Notes: a model not told the origin generated them from the sequence alone. Positions 51,941 through 62,511 are shown, counted from the stretch's first letter. The stretch: DNA of 64,000 bases from DATAWZ01 sp036266975 (GCA_036266975.1 DATAWZ010000157.1:16654-80653), one strand, 5' to 3'. Program-made: numbers and translations.

Positions 51941-52124
51941 GCAGTAGTCGGGCAAGCCCCTCCAGCACGTCCAGCGCGCCGCCCGCGAAATGCCCCAGCC
52001 GGCCGGTGAGCAGGGTGGCGAGCAGGCGCTCGCGCGTGGGACGACGCGGCAGCGCGCGCGAGGGCGAAGCGGGTCCCGGTGCCTCGTGAGCCGGGCCCCT
52101 CGCCGTCTTCCGCTGCACGTGGGG

Positions 52125-52136
52125 CACGATATCGTG
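52125..52136. promoter_or_regulatory. palindrome overlapping the tig promoter
   Basis: CACGATATCGTG is a perfect 12-bp palindrome ending seven bases before the tig ATG. The -10-like TATCGT (52130-52135) lies in its right half, so a protein bound there would block transcription. It does not match CIRCE. The rest of the 51941-52143 gap shows nothing recognisable. Confidence 0.5.
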
Positions 52137-52143
52137 GCCACCC

Positions 52144-53550
52144 ATGGCCACCGCCACCGCGGTCAGCACCACCGTCACCGAGCTCCCCGAGTCGCGCGTG
52201 CGCGTCGAGGTCGTCGTCCCCGGCGAGGAGGTCGAGCGGCGCATCGAGCAGCAGGCCCGCGCGCTTGGCCGCGGCATGCGGATCCCGGGCTTTCGCAAGG
52301 GCAAGGTCCCCGCGCCGCTGGTGATGCAGCGCATCGGGCGCGCCGCGGTGCTCGACGAGGCGGTGCGCGAGGCCCTTCCTGGCTGGTACGCGCAGGCGAT
52401 CGACGCCGCCGGCGTCGAGGTCGTCGGCGATCCCGACCTCGAGCTGGGCGACCTGCCCGCCGCGGCCGGTGACTCGCTGAGCTTCACGATCGAGGTCGGC
52501 GTGCAGCCGATCGCCACGCTGGGCGAGTACAAGGGCCTGGAGGTCGGCAAGCGCGAGCCCGAGGCCGGCGAGGAGGCGATCACCCGCGAGATCGACGCGA
52601 TCCGCGAGCGCATGGCCAAGCTCGAGAGCGTCGAGGAGCCCGCCGCGGCTGACGACTTCGTGGTCATCGATTACGTCGGGAGCATCGACGGCGTGCCCTT
52701 CGAGGGCGGCGACGGCCGCGACCAGCCGGTGCAGCTCGCCTCCGGGCGGCTGATCGAGGGCTTCGAGGCCGGGCTGATCGGCGCGCACGCCGGGGAGGAG
52801 CGCACGCTGGAGATCACCTTTCCCGTGGACTACGCCAACGAGGCGCTCGCCGGGCAGCCCGCCCAGTTCGCCGTCACCGTCAAGGACGTCAAGCGCAAGC
52901 GGTTGCCCGAGCTCGATGAGGACTTCGCCGCCGACGCCGGCTTCGACGACATGGACGAGTTGCGCGAGGACATCGCGAAGCGGCTGCGCGAGGCCGACGA
53001 GCAGCGGGCGCAGGGCGAGTTCCGCGAGGCCGCGCTCGACGCGGCGGTGGCCGGCGCCACGATCGACGTGCCCGAGGCCCTCGCGCGCGCCCACGCCGCG
53101 GAGATGTGGGAGCGCACGCTGCACTCCCTCTCCCACCAGGGCGTGAGCAAGGAGACCTATCTGCAAATCAGCGGCAAGACCGAGGAGGAGGTCCTCGCCG
53201 AGGCGGTGCCCGAGGCGGACCGCACCCTGCGCCGCGAGGCGGTGATTGCCGCGCTGATCGAGGCCGAGCAGATTGACCCCAGCGACGAGGACGTGCTCGA
53301 GGCCCTCACCCCTGCGGCCGAGCGCGAGGGGGTCAGCAGCCAGGAGCTGCTCGAGACGCTGCGCAAGAACGAGCGCTTGGAACAGGCGCGCCGCGACCTC
53401 GCCGCCCAGAAGGCCGTGGATCTGCTCGTCGAGCAGGCCAAGCCGATCTCGGTCGAGCAGGCACGGGCCCGCGAGGCGATCTGGACGCCCGACAAGGAGA
53501 AGGACCCCGGCCAGCCAGGGTCGGGGCAGCTCTGGACGCCGGGCTCCTGA
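52144..53550 (+). CDS. tig: trigger factor
   Basis: The 468-residue chaperone has the ribosome-binding domain (about 1-125, GRGMRIPGFRKGKVPAPLVMQRIG with the signature GFRKGKVP), the FKBP-type PPIase domain (about 160-245, DDFVVIDYVGSIDGVPFEGG) and the helical C-terminal domain. It docks at the ribosome exit tunnel and folds new chains. An acidic, proline-rich C-terminal tail is present. It is followed by clpP and clpX, the classical tig-clpP-clpX order. Confidence 0.95.
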   Translation: MATATAVSTTVTELPESRVRVEVVVPGEEVERRIEQQARALGRGMRIPGFRKGKVPAPLVMQRIGRAAVLDEAVREALPGWYAQAIDAAGVEVVGDPDLELGDLPAAAGDSLSFTIEVGVQPIATLGEYKGLEVGKREPEAGEEAITREIDAIRERMAKLESVEEPAAADDFVVIDYVGSIDGVPFEGGDGRDQPVQLASGRLIEGFEAGLIGAHAGEERTLEITFPVDYANEALAGQPAQFAVTVKDVKRKRLPELDEDFAADAGFDDMDELREDIAKRLREADEQRAQGEFREAALDAAVAGATIDVPEALARAHAAEMWERTLHSLSHQGVSKETYLQISGKTEEEVLAEAVPEADRTLRREAVIAALIEAEQIDPSDEDVLEALTPAAEREGVSSQELLETLRKNERLEQARRDLAAQKAVDLLVEQAKPISVEQARAREAIWTPDKEKDPGQPGSGQLWTPGS

Positions 53551-53607
53551 GCCCGATTCCCGGTCGGGCCGGCAAGGGCTCGTTGCTACAGTAGGCCCAG
53601 CCCGCCG

Positions 53608-53628
53608 GGGGTGCGCGTGCACCCCTTT
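53608..53628 (+). terminator. weak hairpin between tig and clpP
   Basis: GGGGTGC (53608-53614) and GCACCCC (53619-53625) form a 7-bp stem with a 4-base loop followed by TTT. This could be an attenuator that lowers read-through from tig into clpP. Confidence 0.45.
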
Positions 53629-53642
53629 CATGGTCGAGGATC

Positions 53643-53674
53643 TCGGCTCGTGCGATGGGCAGGAATCGAGCCGA
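53643..53674 (+). promoter_or_regulatory. stem-loop in the clpP leader
   Basis: TCGGCTCG (53643-53650) pairs perfectly with CGAGCCGA (53667-53674) around a 16-base loop, ending 24 bases before the clpP ATG. It may stabilise the mRNA or control translation. Confidence 0.4.
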
Positions 53675-53698
53675 CGAAGCGAAACAGAAGCGAGGACC

Positions 53699-54283
53699 AT
53701 GAGCCCACTTGTCCCGATGGTCGTCGAGCAGACGTCGCGCGGAGAGCGCGCCTTCGACATCTACTCGCGCCTGCTCAACGAGCGAATCGTCTTCCTCGGC
53801 ACGCCGGTGGACGACCAGATCGCCAACCTGATCGTCGCCCAGCTGCTGCACCTGGAGTCCGAGGACCCCGACAAGGACGTCTCCCTGTACATCAACTCCC
53901 CCGGCGGTTCGGTGTACGCGGGGCTGGCGATCTACGACACGATGCAGTTCATCAAGCCCGACGTGCAGACGATCTGCGTCGGCATCGCGATGTCGATGGG
54001 CGCGCTGCTGCTCGCGGGCGGCGCTCACGGCAAGCGGATGGCGCTGCCCAACGCGAAGATCCTCATCCACCAGGTTTCGTCCTCCTTCCAGGGCCAGGCC
54101 AGCGACATCGAGATTCACGCGCGCGAGATCATCGACGTGCGCCGCCGGCTGGACGAGATCATCGCCAAGCACACGGGCAAGGAACTCGACCAGGTCAGGA
54201 ACGACACCGAGCGCGACTACTTCATGAGCTCGGACGAAGCCAGGGAATACGGCATCATTGACCGTGTGATCTCGGAGCATTAG
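53699..54283 (+). CDS. clpP: ATP-dependent Clp protease proteolytic subunit
   Basis: The 194-residue protein has the catalytic Ser in CVGIAMSMGALLLAGG, His in ILIHQVSSSFQGQASD and Asp in ERDYFMSSDEAREYGIIDRV. KDVSLYINSPGGSVYAGLAIYDTMQ is the oxyanion-region signature. It forms tetradecamers and degrades proteins delivered by ClpX or ClpC. ATG 53699 is preceded by GAGGA. Only one clpP is in this window; actinobacteria often have two adjacent copies. Confidence 0.95.
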   Translation: MSPLVPMVVEQTSRGERAFDIYSRLLNERIVFLGTPVDDQIANLIVAQLLHLESEDPDKDVSLYINSPGGSVYAGLAIYDTMQFIKPDVQTICVGIAMSMGALLLAGGAHGKRMALPNAKILIHQVSSSFQGQASDIEIHAREIIDVRRRLDEIIAKHTGKELDQVRNDTERDYFMSSDEAREYGIIDRVISEH

Positions 54284-54311
54284 CGTCCGAGATGTAGGCG
54301 CAGGAGAGAGC

Positions 54312-55592
<1,281 letters not shown>

Positions 55593-55640
55593 CGCCTCGC
55601 CGCGCGATGGCTTTCCCGCGTTGGCGGGTAGCATCGCTCC

Positions 55641-56225
55641 ATGAACCGCGTCGCAGTGGTGGGCAGTGCCGCCGGGGCCGCCCTAGTCGGCATCCTCGTG
55701 GCCGGACTGGTGGGCGGCGCGACCGCCCAGACGCCCGCCACGACAACGACCACGGCGGTGGCCGCGGTGCGCACGGTCGCGGTGCAGGGGGTCGGCAACG
55801 CGTCGATCGATCCGAACGCCGACGGCGCGGTCGCCAACGCCGCCTACCGCACGGCGCTGGCCGTGGCGGTGAACGACGCCGGGTCCAAGGCCGGTGCGCT
55901 GGCCACCGACGCCGGCGCGACCTCCGGTCCGGTGCAGGACATCGCCGAGGACGGCGGCGAAGTCGACTGCACGGACACCTCCGGTGACTACGAGGACTAC
56001 AACGGCGTGCAGCCCGACTTCGGGTCGGACGACGGAACCGTGACGCCGTCGGGCGTCGCCTCGGTGGGCGCCCAGGCCCCGAACGTGCTGCAGAAGACGA
56101 CATCGAGCGGCAGCGGCTCGGTCAAGAGCAAGAAGAAGAAAAAGCACCCCAAGGCGCACGCGGCCCAGAGCGCTCTGACCTGCACGGTGCAGGCGGAGGT
56201 CTCGGTCAGCTACTTGCTCCAGTGA
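55641..56225 (+). CDS. secreted SIMPL (DUF541)-like protein
   Basis: The 194-residue protein has a signal peptide (VVGSAAGAALVGILVAGLVGGATAQ) and a stretch VRTVAVQGVGNASIDPNAD and NAAYRTALAVAVNDAGSKAGALA that resembles the SIMPL/DUF541 fold. A lysine-rich low-complexity segment (SVKSKKKKKHPKAHA) interrupts it before the last strand, which is unusual. TAGCAT six bases before the ATG suggests its own leaderless promoter. Confidence 0.6.
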   Translation: MNRVAVVGSAAGAALVGILVAGLVGGATAQTPATTTTTAVAAVRTVAVQGVGNASIDPNADGAVANAAYRTALAVAVNDAGSKAGALATDAGATSGPVQDIAEDGGEVDCTDTSGDYEDYNGVQPDFGSDDGTVTPSGVASVGAQAPNVLQKTTSSGSGSVKSKKKKKHPKAHAAQSALTCTVQAEVSVSYLLQ

Positions 56226-56250
56226 CCCCGTGAGCTAGCATCCGCGCCCG

Positions 56251-56514
56251 ATGGCCAAGCCGCTCGCACGCACCCGCGCCCTGCCCTGGGCGGTGATGCT
56301 CTCGGCGGCGGTCGTGGCCCGCGACCACTGGTTGACGCTGGAGGAGAAGGACCGCGCGCGCATGCTGGAGCTCATGCGCGACTCGCGCGGCTGGCCGGGG
56401 AACCTCACCAGCCGCGAGCGCGAGGAGCTCAGCCACATCGCCCGCCAGATCGACCTGCTCGGGATGGGCCGCGACGTGGCGTTCTCGCGCCGGCGAGGCC
56501 GGCGGCGGCGATGA
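56251..56514 (+). CDS. small basic hypothetical protein, 87 aa
   Basis: Helical, strongly basic protein ending in an arginine-rich tail. The core WPGNLTSREREELSHIARQIDLLGMGRDV is recognisable as an actinobacterial orphan family. TAGCAT nine bases upstream is a candidate -10. Its stop overlaps the next ATG as ATGA. Function unknown. Confidence 0.65.
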   Translation: MAKPLARTRALPWAVMLSAAVVARDHWLTLEEKDRARMLELMRDSRGWPGNLTSREREELSHIARQIDLLGMGRDVAFSRRRGRRRR

Positions 56515-56780
56515 CCGAGCCCGAGGATCTGGACGCGCTCTCCACCGAGGAGCTGCACGACCGTGCCGTAAAGCTCGCCGGGCACCGCATGGACGTGCGT
56601 TTTCTGTGGCGGCTGGTCGAGTACATCCCTGAGGCGCGGGCGATCGAGGGCGAGCTCGGCGACAGCAACGCCGACATCCAGAGCGCGACGAGCTGGTTCT
56701 TGGACCTCGTGCGCGGCGGCCATCGGCTGCACGAGTCGCTCCGGCCGGTCTACCTGGAGTATCTGCGCGAGCACGGCTGA
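56511..56780 (+). CDS. small acidic hypothetical protein, 89 aa
   Basis: All-helical acidic protein (LDALSTEELHDRAVKLAGHRMDVRFLWRLVEYIPEARAIEGE). The opposite charges of this and the preceding basic protein, together with the ATGA coupling, suggest that they form a pair. Function unknown. Confidence 0.65.
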   Translation: MTEPEDLDALSTEELHDRAVKLAGHRMDVRFLWRLVEYIPEARAIEGELGDSNADIQSATSWFLDLVRGGHRLHESLRPVYLEYLREHG

Positions 56781-56836
56781 GCGGGGCGAGCCGCAGGGAC
56801 GCGGGTGCCAGCGTGCGCCGGTGGGGGATCTGATCG

Positions 56837-58510
56837 ATGGCGGCACACCATTCGCCGAGCCCGGGTGGTGCGGGCGTGGGCGCGTCGCGGCTGCACCGGC
56901 CCCGGACTGTCGCCCTCACCCATCACGCGCCGGTCAGCCACTCGTCGGTGTGGCATTGGTTCGGCGGCGCGCTGCCGGCCTTCCTGAACACGATCGCCTT
57001 CATCGGCCTCGGCCTCGCCGTCGTGGTCACCGCCTACAACGCGCTCAGGTGGATCTGGGCCCGCCACCGCGCCCCGACGGACCCGTGGTGGCTGGAGCAC
57101 AAGCCCTGGCTGCGCCCGACACCGACGCTCACGGTCTCGCCGTTCGCCGACGGCGCGATGGCCAGGCCCTGCGGGGCGGCGCTCGCGGCGCTGGCCCAGG
57201 CGCGCATCGGCGGCGGCCGCGAGGCGGGCGTGCACCTGTATCTGGTCAGCGGCGAGCATGCCGTGGCCGACAGCGAGATCGCCCAGCTCACTGCGATTCC
57301 CCAGGGCCAGATCGTCGCCCTCGTGCTGCTGTTGCTGCGCAGCTGGGGTCGTCGGCGCCTGACGGTGAGCGGCACGCTGCTGCCGGTGGGCGACCAGGGC
57401 GCGGCCGCCTTGAGCCTCGTCCTGTACAGCGACCGCTCGGCGGTCGCTACCGGCGACTTCTGGCCCGATGAGCCGCCGACCGACACCCTTGACCCTGCGG
57501 ACGCGGCGCGGGTGCTCGCGGTCGCGGCGGCCGGCTGGATCGAGCATCACGTGGTCGACCAGACGCCGGGCCCGCGAGCGGCCGACGTCTTCTACTCGAG
57601 CGACGCGCGTAGCTGGGCGCTCTTCCGCGCCGGCAGCGAGCTGCAGCGGATGAGCCGGCCGCTCGAGGCCGCCGATGCCTACGAGCAGGCGCTCGCGCTG
57701 GATGAGGAGAACGTGGGCGCTCTGGTCGACCTCGCCCACCTGCGCCGACGCGGTGGCGCCTACCGGGGCGCCGAGGCGCTCGCCCGGCGCGCGGCACGGC
57801 TCATCGAGGCGCGCAACCGGGGCGTGCGCAGCGACGATGAGGATCCCGATTGGTACCGCGCGCATATCGTGCTCGCGACGGTCTACGCCGAATGGGCTCG
57901 CGACGAACTCGGCGACAGCATCGCCCATCAGGTCTCGGCCTACGCGCAGGCGCGCCAGGTCGCGAGCACCGCGCTGGCCAAGGTCGACGGGCTGTTCCCG
58001 CCGCGGGGAGCGCCCGATCCGCAGGCGCCGCTGCGCGAGCTTTTGGTCACGACGTTCATCCCGGGCGCGGTTGTGCTGGTGCTCGGCCCCGGCCAGGCCT
58101 CGCCGCCGCCTCCCCCCTTGGGCCCGCTTGGACCGCAGGGCCCGGCGCAGGCGCCGGCGATCGACAGTGGCACGAGAGCGCTGCTGCAGGGCATGCGCGC
58201 GATGCTCGACACGCAAACGCACGACTCGGACTGGCGCGAGAACCTGCTCTCCGCGATCGCGCAGCTGCCGTTCATCAATCCGCGCGTCGACTACAACCTG
58301 GCCTGCTTCTACTCCCAGCGCGGTCAGATTGAGCTGGCCGCCGAGCGGCTGCGGGTGGGCATCTGTCGGACCCCGCGGCTCGAGCGCGGGTCGCTGCTCG
58401 CACACGCGAAGGTCGACCCGGACCTGCGCGCGCTACGCCGGGCGAGACCGGCGCTCATCGACCAACTCGGCGAGCCGACGGCCGAGCGGGCGCCGCAGGG
58501 CGCGCACTAG
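56837..58510 (+). CDS. TPR-containing membrane-anchored protein, 557 aa
   Basis: One TM helix (about 48-68, FLNTIAFIGLGLAVVVTAYNAL) is followed by a cytoplasmic region with TPR-like helices (FRAGSELQRMSRPLEAADAYEQALALDEENVGALVDLAHLRRRGG, about 260-320, and VDYNLACFYSQRGQIELAAERLRVG near the C-terminus). A proline-rich spacer (PPPPPLGPLGPQGP) sits at about 418-431. A scaffold role is likely. The stop TAG forms the first part of the valS -10-like TAGCAT. Confidence 0.65.
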   Translation: MAAHHSPSPGGAGVGASRLHRPRTVALTHHAPVSHSSVWHWFGGALPAFLNTIAFIGLGLAVVVTAYNALRWIWARHRAPTDPWWLEHKPWLRPTPTLTVSPFADGAMARPCGAALAALAQARIGGGREAGVHLYLVSGEHAVADSEIAQLTAIPQGQIVALVLLLLRSWGRRRLTVSGTLLPVGDQGAAALSLVLYSDRSAVATGDFWPDEPPTDTLDPADAARVLAVAAAGWIEHHVVDQTPGPRAADVFYSSDARSWALFRAGSELQRMSRPLEAADAYEQALALDEENVGALVDLAHLRRRGGAYRGAEALARRAARLIEARNRGVRSDDEDPDWYRAHIVLATVYAEWARDELGDSIAHQVSAYAQARQVASTALAKVDGLFPPRGAPDPQAPLRELLVTTFIPGAVVLVLGPGQASPPPPPLGPLGPQGPAQAPAIDSGTRALLQGMRAMLDTQTHDSDWRENLLSAIAQLPFINPRVDYNLACFYSQRGQIELAAERLRVGICRTPRLERGSLLAHAKVDPDLRALRRARPALIDQLGEPTAERAPQGAH

Positions 58511-58520
58511 CATCATCGCC

Positions 58521-61100
58521 GTGAGCGCCGCTTCCGGCCGCAGCGAACAGGACATCCCCACCCGGCTCGACCCCGCGGAGGTCGAGCCGCGGATCGGCCA
58601 GCGCTGGCTGGACTCCGGCCTGTGGCACCCGGAGCCCGCCGGCGAGGCCGCCGAGAACTACTCGATCGCGATTCCGCCCCCGAACGTCACCGGCTCGCTG
58701 CACATGGGCCACGCGCTCAACGGGTCCGTCCAGGACGTCCTGGCCCGCTACCACCGCATGCGCGGGCGGCGCACCAAGTGGATCCTCGGCACCGACCACG
58801 CCGGCATCGCCACCCAGGCCCAGGTCGAGAAGATGCTCGAGCGCGAGGAGGGCACGAGCCGCCAGGAGCTCGGCCGCGAGGCCTTCGAGCGGCGCGTGTG
58901 GCAGTGGCGCGAGCACTACGGGCGCACGATCATCGAGCAGTTCAAGCGCCTGGGAGCCTCGTGCGACTACGCCGACGAGCGCTTCACGCTCGACGAGCGC
59001 TACGCGGTGGCCGTGCAGCGGGTGTTCGTCGACCTCTACGAGAAGGGCTACATCTACCGCGGGCGCTACCTGGTCAACTGGGATCCGGGCACGCGCTCGG
59101 CGATCTCCGACCTGGAGGTCGAGGAGCGCCACGAGACCGACACGCTCTACTCGATCCGCTACGACCTGGTCGGGGGCGGCAGGGTGACGATCGCGACCGT
59201 TCGGCCGGAGACGATGCTCGGCGATACCGCCGTGGCCGTGCACCCCGAGGACGAGCGCTACCGCTCGCTGGTCGGCCGGCAGGCGATCCTGCCGCTCGTC
59301 GGGCGTGAGCTGCCGATCATCGCCGACGACTACGTCAAGCCCGAGTTCGGCACCGGCCAGCTGAAGGTCACGCCCGCCCACGACGCCAACGACTTCGAGA
59401 TCGGCCAGCGCCACGACCTGCCCGCGGTCTCGGTGATCGGCGAGGACGGGCGCATGACCGCCGAGGCCGGCGAGCGCTTTGCCGGGCTGAGCGTGCTCGA
59501 GGCCCGCGAGGCGATCATCGCCGCGCTCGCCCAGGAGGGGCGGATCGTCGCCCAGGAGCCCTACGGGCACGAGGTGCCCTACTCGCACCGCTCCGGCCAG
59601 CGCATCGAGCCGCTGATCTCGCTGCAGTGGTTCATGCGCATGGACGAGCTCGCCGGGCCGGCGATCGACGCGGTGCTCGACGGGCGCGTGCGGATCCTGC
59701 CCGACAACCACCGCCGCGTGTACCTGAACTGGATGTCCTCGATCCGCCCGTGGTGCATCTCGCGCCAGCTGTGGTGGGGCCACCGGCTGCCGGTCTGGTA
59801 CTGCGACGAGTGCGAGGAGACCTTCGTGGGGATGCACGCGCCCGAGCGCTGCGGCGCCTGCGGCGGCGTTCCCCGGCGCGAGGAGGACGTCCTGGACACC
59901 TGGTTCTCCTCGGCGCTGTGGCCGTTCGCCACGGTCGGCTGGCCCGAGCAGACCGCCGAGCTGCGCGCCTTCTACCCGACCTCGGTGCTCTCCACCGCCC
60001 GCGACATCCTCTTCCTGTGGGTGGCGCGGATGATCATGATGGGGCTCGAGTTCGCTGGCGATGTCCCCTTCCGTGACGTCTACGTGCACTCGGTCATCCA
60101 GGCGCCGGACGGGCGGCGGATGTCCAAGTCGCTGGGCACCGGGATCGACCCGTTGGAGATGATCGACCGCCACGGCGCCGACGCGACCCGCTTCGGGCTG
60201 CTGGCCATGTCCTCCACCCAGGACGTGCGCTTCGCCGAGGAGAAGATCGAGCAGGGCCAGCGGCTGGCCAACAAGCTCTGGAACGCCGCGCGCTTCGTGC
60301 TGCTGCGGGTCGACGAGGGCGTGCAGCCCGCCGCGCGACCGGTCGCGCCGGAGGACCGCTGGATCCTCTCGCGCCTGGAGCGGGTGCGGGAGGCGACCGA
60401 ACGCTGCATCGAGAGCTACGACTTCCACCACGCGGCGCTGGGGCTGTACGACTTCGTCTACGGCGAGCTGTGCGACTGGTACCTCGAGCTGGCCAAGCCG
60501 CGGCTTGACTCCGCGGAGGTCGGCGCGACGCTGCTGTACGTGTTGCGCCGCACGCTGGCGATCGCCCATCCGGTGATCCCGTTCGTCACCGAGGAGCTCT
60601 GGCGGCTGTGCGGCGGTGAGGCGTTGCTCGCCGCTGGCCCCTGGCCCTCGCCGGAGCCGCAGGCCCTCGACGAGGACGCCGAGCGCTCGGTCACGGCGGC
60701 GATCGAGGTGATCACCGCCGTGCGCGGCTGGCGCGACGGCGCCGGGATCGCTCCGGGCGCCCGCGTGCGCGCGCGCTTGAACACCCCCTCGGGCGACGGG
60801 ATGACCGACGCGATCGCCCGTCTGGCTCGGCTCGAGCTCGACGGCGAGGCGGCCAACGGGACGGCCCTGGCGAGCATCGCCGCCGCCGGCGGGAGCGTCG
60901 ACGTGCTCGAGGCCGAGGGGCTCGACGCCGGCGCCGTGGCCGAGCGCGTCGCGCGCGAGCGCGAGCGTCTGCACGCCGAGATCGCCCGCGCCGAGAGCAA
61001 GCTCGCCAACCAGGGCTTCGTGGCCAAGGCGCCCCCGGCCGTCGTGCAGGGCGAGCGCGACAAGCTCGAGGCCCTGCTGACGGAGCTCGCCGCGCTATGA
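58521..61100 (+). CDS. valS: valyl-tRNA synthetase
   Basis: The 859-residue class Ia synthetase has HIGH (IPPPNVTGSLHMGHALNGS, about 55), the CP1 editing domain (VGGGRVTIATVRPETMLGDTAVAVHPEDERY), a zinc-ribbon insert (WYCDECEETFVGMHAPERCGACGG), KMSKS (DGRRMSKSLGTGIDP) and a C-terminal coiled-coil arm (RERERLHAEIARAESKLANQGFV). GTG 58521 is chosen because TAGCAT ends seven bases upstream and the next frame is the TPR gene. Confidence 0.95.
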   Translation: MSAASGRSEQDIPTRLDPAEVEPRIGQRWLDSGLWHPEPAGEAAENYSIAIPPPNVTGSLHMGHALNGSVQDVLARYHRMRGRRTKWILGTDHAGIATQAQVEKMLEREEGTSRQELGREAFERRVWQWREHYGRTIIEQFKRLGASCDYADERFTLDERYAVAVQRVFVDLYEKGYIYRGRYLVNWDPGTRSAISDLEVEERHETDTLYSIRYDLVGGGRVTIATVRPETMLGDTAVAVHPEDERYRSLVGRQAILPLVGRELPIIADDYVKPEFGTGQLKVTPAHDANDFEIGQRHDLPAVSVIGEDGRMTAEAGERFAGLSVLEAREAIIAALAQEGRIVAQEPYGHEVPYSHRSGQRIEPLISLQWFMRMDELAGPAIDAVLDGRVRILPDNHRRVYLNWMSSIRPWCISRQLWWGHRLPVWYCDECEETFVGMHAPERCGACGGVPRREEDVLDTWFSSALWPFATVGWPEQTAELRAFYPTSVLSTARDILFLWVARMIMMGLEFAGDVPFRDVYVHSVIQAPDGRRMSKSLGTGIDPLEMIDRHGADATRFGLLAMSSTQDVRFAEEKIEQGQRLANKLWNAARFVLLRVDEGVQPAARPVAPEDRWILSRLERVREATERCIESYDFHHAALGLYDFVYGELCDWYLELAKPRLDSAEVGATLLYVLRRTLAIAHPVIPFVTEELWRLCGGEALLAAGPWPSPEPQALDEDAERSVTAAIEVITAVRGWRDGAGIAPGARVRARLNTPSGDGMTDAIARLARLELDGEAANGTALASIAAAGGSVDVLEAEGLDAGAVAERVARERERLHAEIARAESKLANQGFVAKAPPAVVQGERDKLEALLTELAAL

Positions 61101-62398
61101 GCGGCTGGACCTGGAGCGAGGCCGACCACTACCTGCGCACCCACCAGGTGTGGGGGCTGCGCTTCGGCCTGGATCGGATGCACCGATTGATGACCGTGCT
61201 CGGCCAGCCCCACGAGCGCTTCGCCTCGATCCACGTGGTGGGGACCAACGGCAAGTCCTCGACCACGCGCATGACCGCCGCGCTGCTCGAGCGCCACGGG
61301 TTGCGCACGGCGACCTACACCTCCCCGCACCTGATCTCCTACGCCGAGCGGATCGAGGTGGGGGAGCGGATGCTGCCGCCCGACGAGCTGGCCAGCGCGA
61401 TCGAGCGCGCCGCCGCGGCGGCGCAGCGCGTCGAGCGCACGCTCGCCGAGGACGACGTCGTCACCCAGTTCGAGGTGCTCACCGCCGCCGCCTATCTGGC
61501 CATCGCCGAGCGCGGCGTCGACGTCGCCGTGGTCGAGGCGGGGCTCGGCGCCCGCTACGACGCCACCTCGGTGATCGACCCGCGCGTGCACGTGCTCACC
61601 AACGTGGGCCTCGAGCACACCCGTTGGCTGGGCCCGACCGTGGGCCACATCGCCGCCGAGAAGCTCGCGGTCGTGCCCGAGGGCGGCACGCTGGTCGTCG
61701 GATACGGCCTGGCCCCGGAGGTGCAAGAGATGGTGCAGGCCCTGCCCGGGGTGCGCCTGCGCGTGGCCGCGCGCCAGCCGCGGCCCGCGGTGGCCCGGGC
61801 GCTGCGCGCCCGCGGCGACTTTCAGCAGCGCAACTTCGCGCTCGCGCTGGCCAGCGCCGAGACCTTCCTGGGGCGCGAGCTCGACCCAGGCGCGGTGCTC
61901 GCCGCCGCGCGCGAGACCGTCATCCCGGGGCGCCTTGAGCTCGTGGCGGACGATCCGCCGGTGCTGCTCGACGGCGCGCACAACCCCGACAGCATCGAGG
62001 CGCTCGTCGACTCGCTTCCCGCCGTGGCCGCGGGACGGCCGCTGAGCGTCGTGCTCTCGATCCTCGACGACAAGGACGCCGCGGCGATGATGGAGCGGCT
62101 GGCTCGCGTCGCTCGCCGGCTGATCGTCACACGCACCGACAGCGAGCGCGCGTTGCCCGCGGCAACGCTGCTCTCGCTCGCCGGGCAGCTCGGGATCGCG
62201 CCGGTGGAATGCCATCCGCGCGCCGCCGACGCGCTCGCGCGGGCGCGAGAGCTCGCTGCGGGCGAGCAGGGCGCGGTGCTCGTATGCGGCTCGATCTATC
62301 TCGTCGGGGAACTGCTCAGCGTGCTCCGGAGCGAGCAGGAGGCGCTTCAAGGAGCACGAATTTGGCACACACATGCGGCCGGGAGCACGGGAGCGTGA
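61097..62398 (+). CDS. folC: folylpolyglutamate synthase / dihydrofolate synthase
   Basis: The 433-residue Mur-ligase-family enzyme shows FASIHVVGTNGKSSTTRMTAALL (P-loop), TSPHLISYAERIEVG, VAVVEAGLGARYDATSVI, NVGLEHTRWLGPTVGHIAAEKLAV and VLLDGAHNPDSIEALVD. It adds glutamate to folates, which would also supply the THF needed by the NMG dehydrogenase. ATG 61097 overlaps the valS stop as ATGA. Confidence 0.93.
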   Translation: MSGWTWSEADHYLRTHQVWGLRFGLDRMHRLMTVLGQPHERFASIHVVGTNGKSSTTRMTAALLERHGLRTATYTSPHLISYAERIEVGERMLPPDELASAIERAAAAAQRVERTLAEDDVVTQFEVLTAAAYLAIAERGVDVAVVEAGLGARYDATSVIDPRVHVLTNVGLEHTRWLGPTVGHIAAEKLAVVPEGGTLVVGYGLAPEVQEMVQALPGVRLRVAARQPRPAVARALRARGDFQQRNFALALASAETFLGRELDPGAVLAAARETVIPGRLELVADDPPVLLDGAHNPDSIEALVDSLPAVAAGRPLSVVLSILDDKDAAAMMERLARVARRLIVTRTDSERALPAATLLSLAGQLGIAPVECHPRAADALARARELAAGEQGAVLVCGSIYLVGELLSVLRSEQEALQGARIWHTHAAGSTGA

Positions 62399-62511
62399 AC
62401 GACAAGGGCCCGTCTGTGCCCGCGATGATCGGTGCAGTCGCGCTGATCGTCGCCGTCGTGATCCTGGTCTTTTTCGGTCTCGGTTACGGTTTCGGGCGCC
62501 TGTTTCTCTAG
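62395..62511 (+). CDS. 38-residue single-TM protein
   Basis: GTG 62395 overlaps the folC stop as GTGA. The product is NDKGPSVPAMIGAVALIVAVV followed by ILVFFGLGYGFGRLFL: one TM helix and almost nothing else. The strong coupling to folC and conserved-looking helix make it likely to be real. Function unknown. Confidence 0.6.
   Translation: MNDKGPSVPAMIGAVALIVAVVILVFFGLGYGFGRLFL

Noticed and set aside
50531..52141. Long upstream extension of the acyl-CoA ligase frame
   Set aside because: The extension is antisense to the cyclase and precedes a good ribosome site and ATG at 50530.
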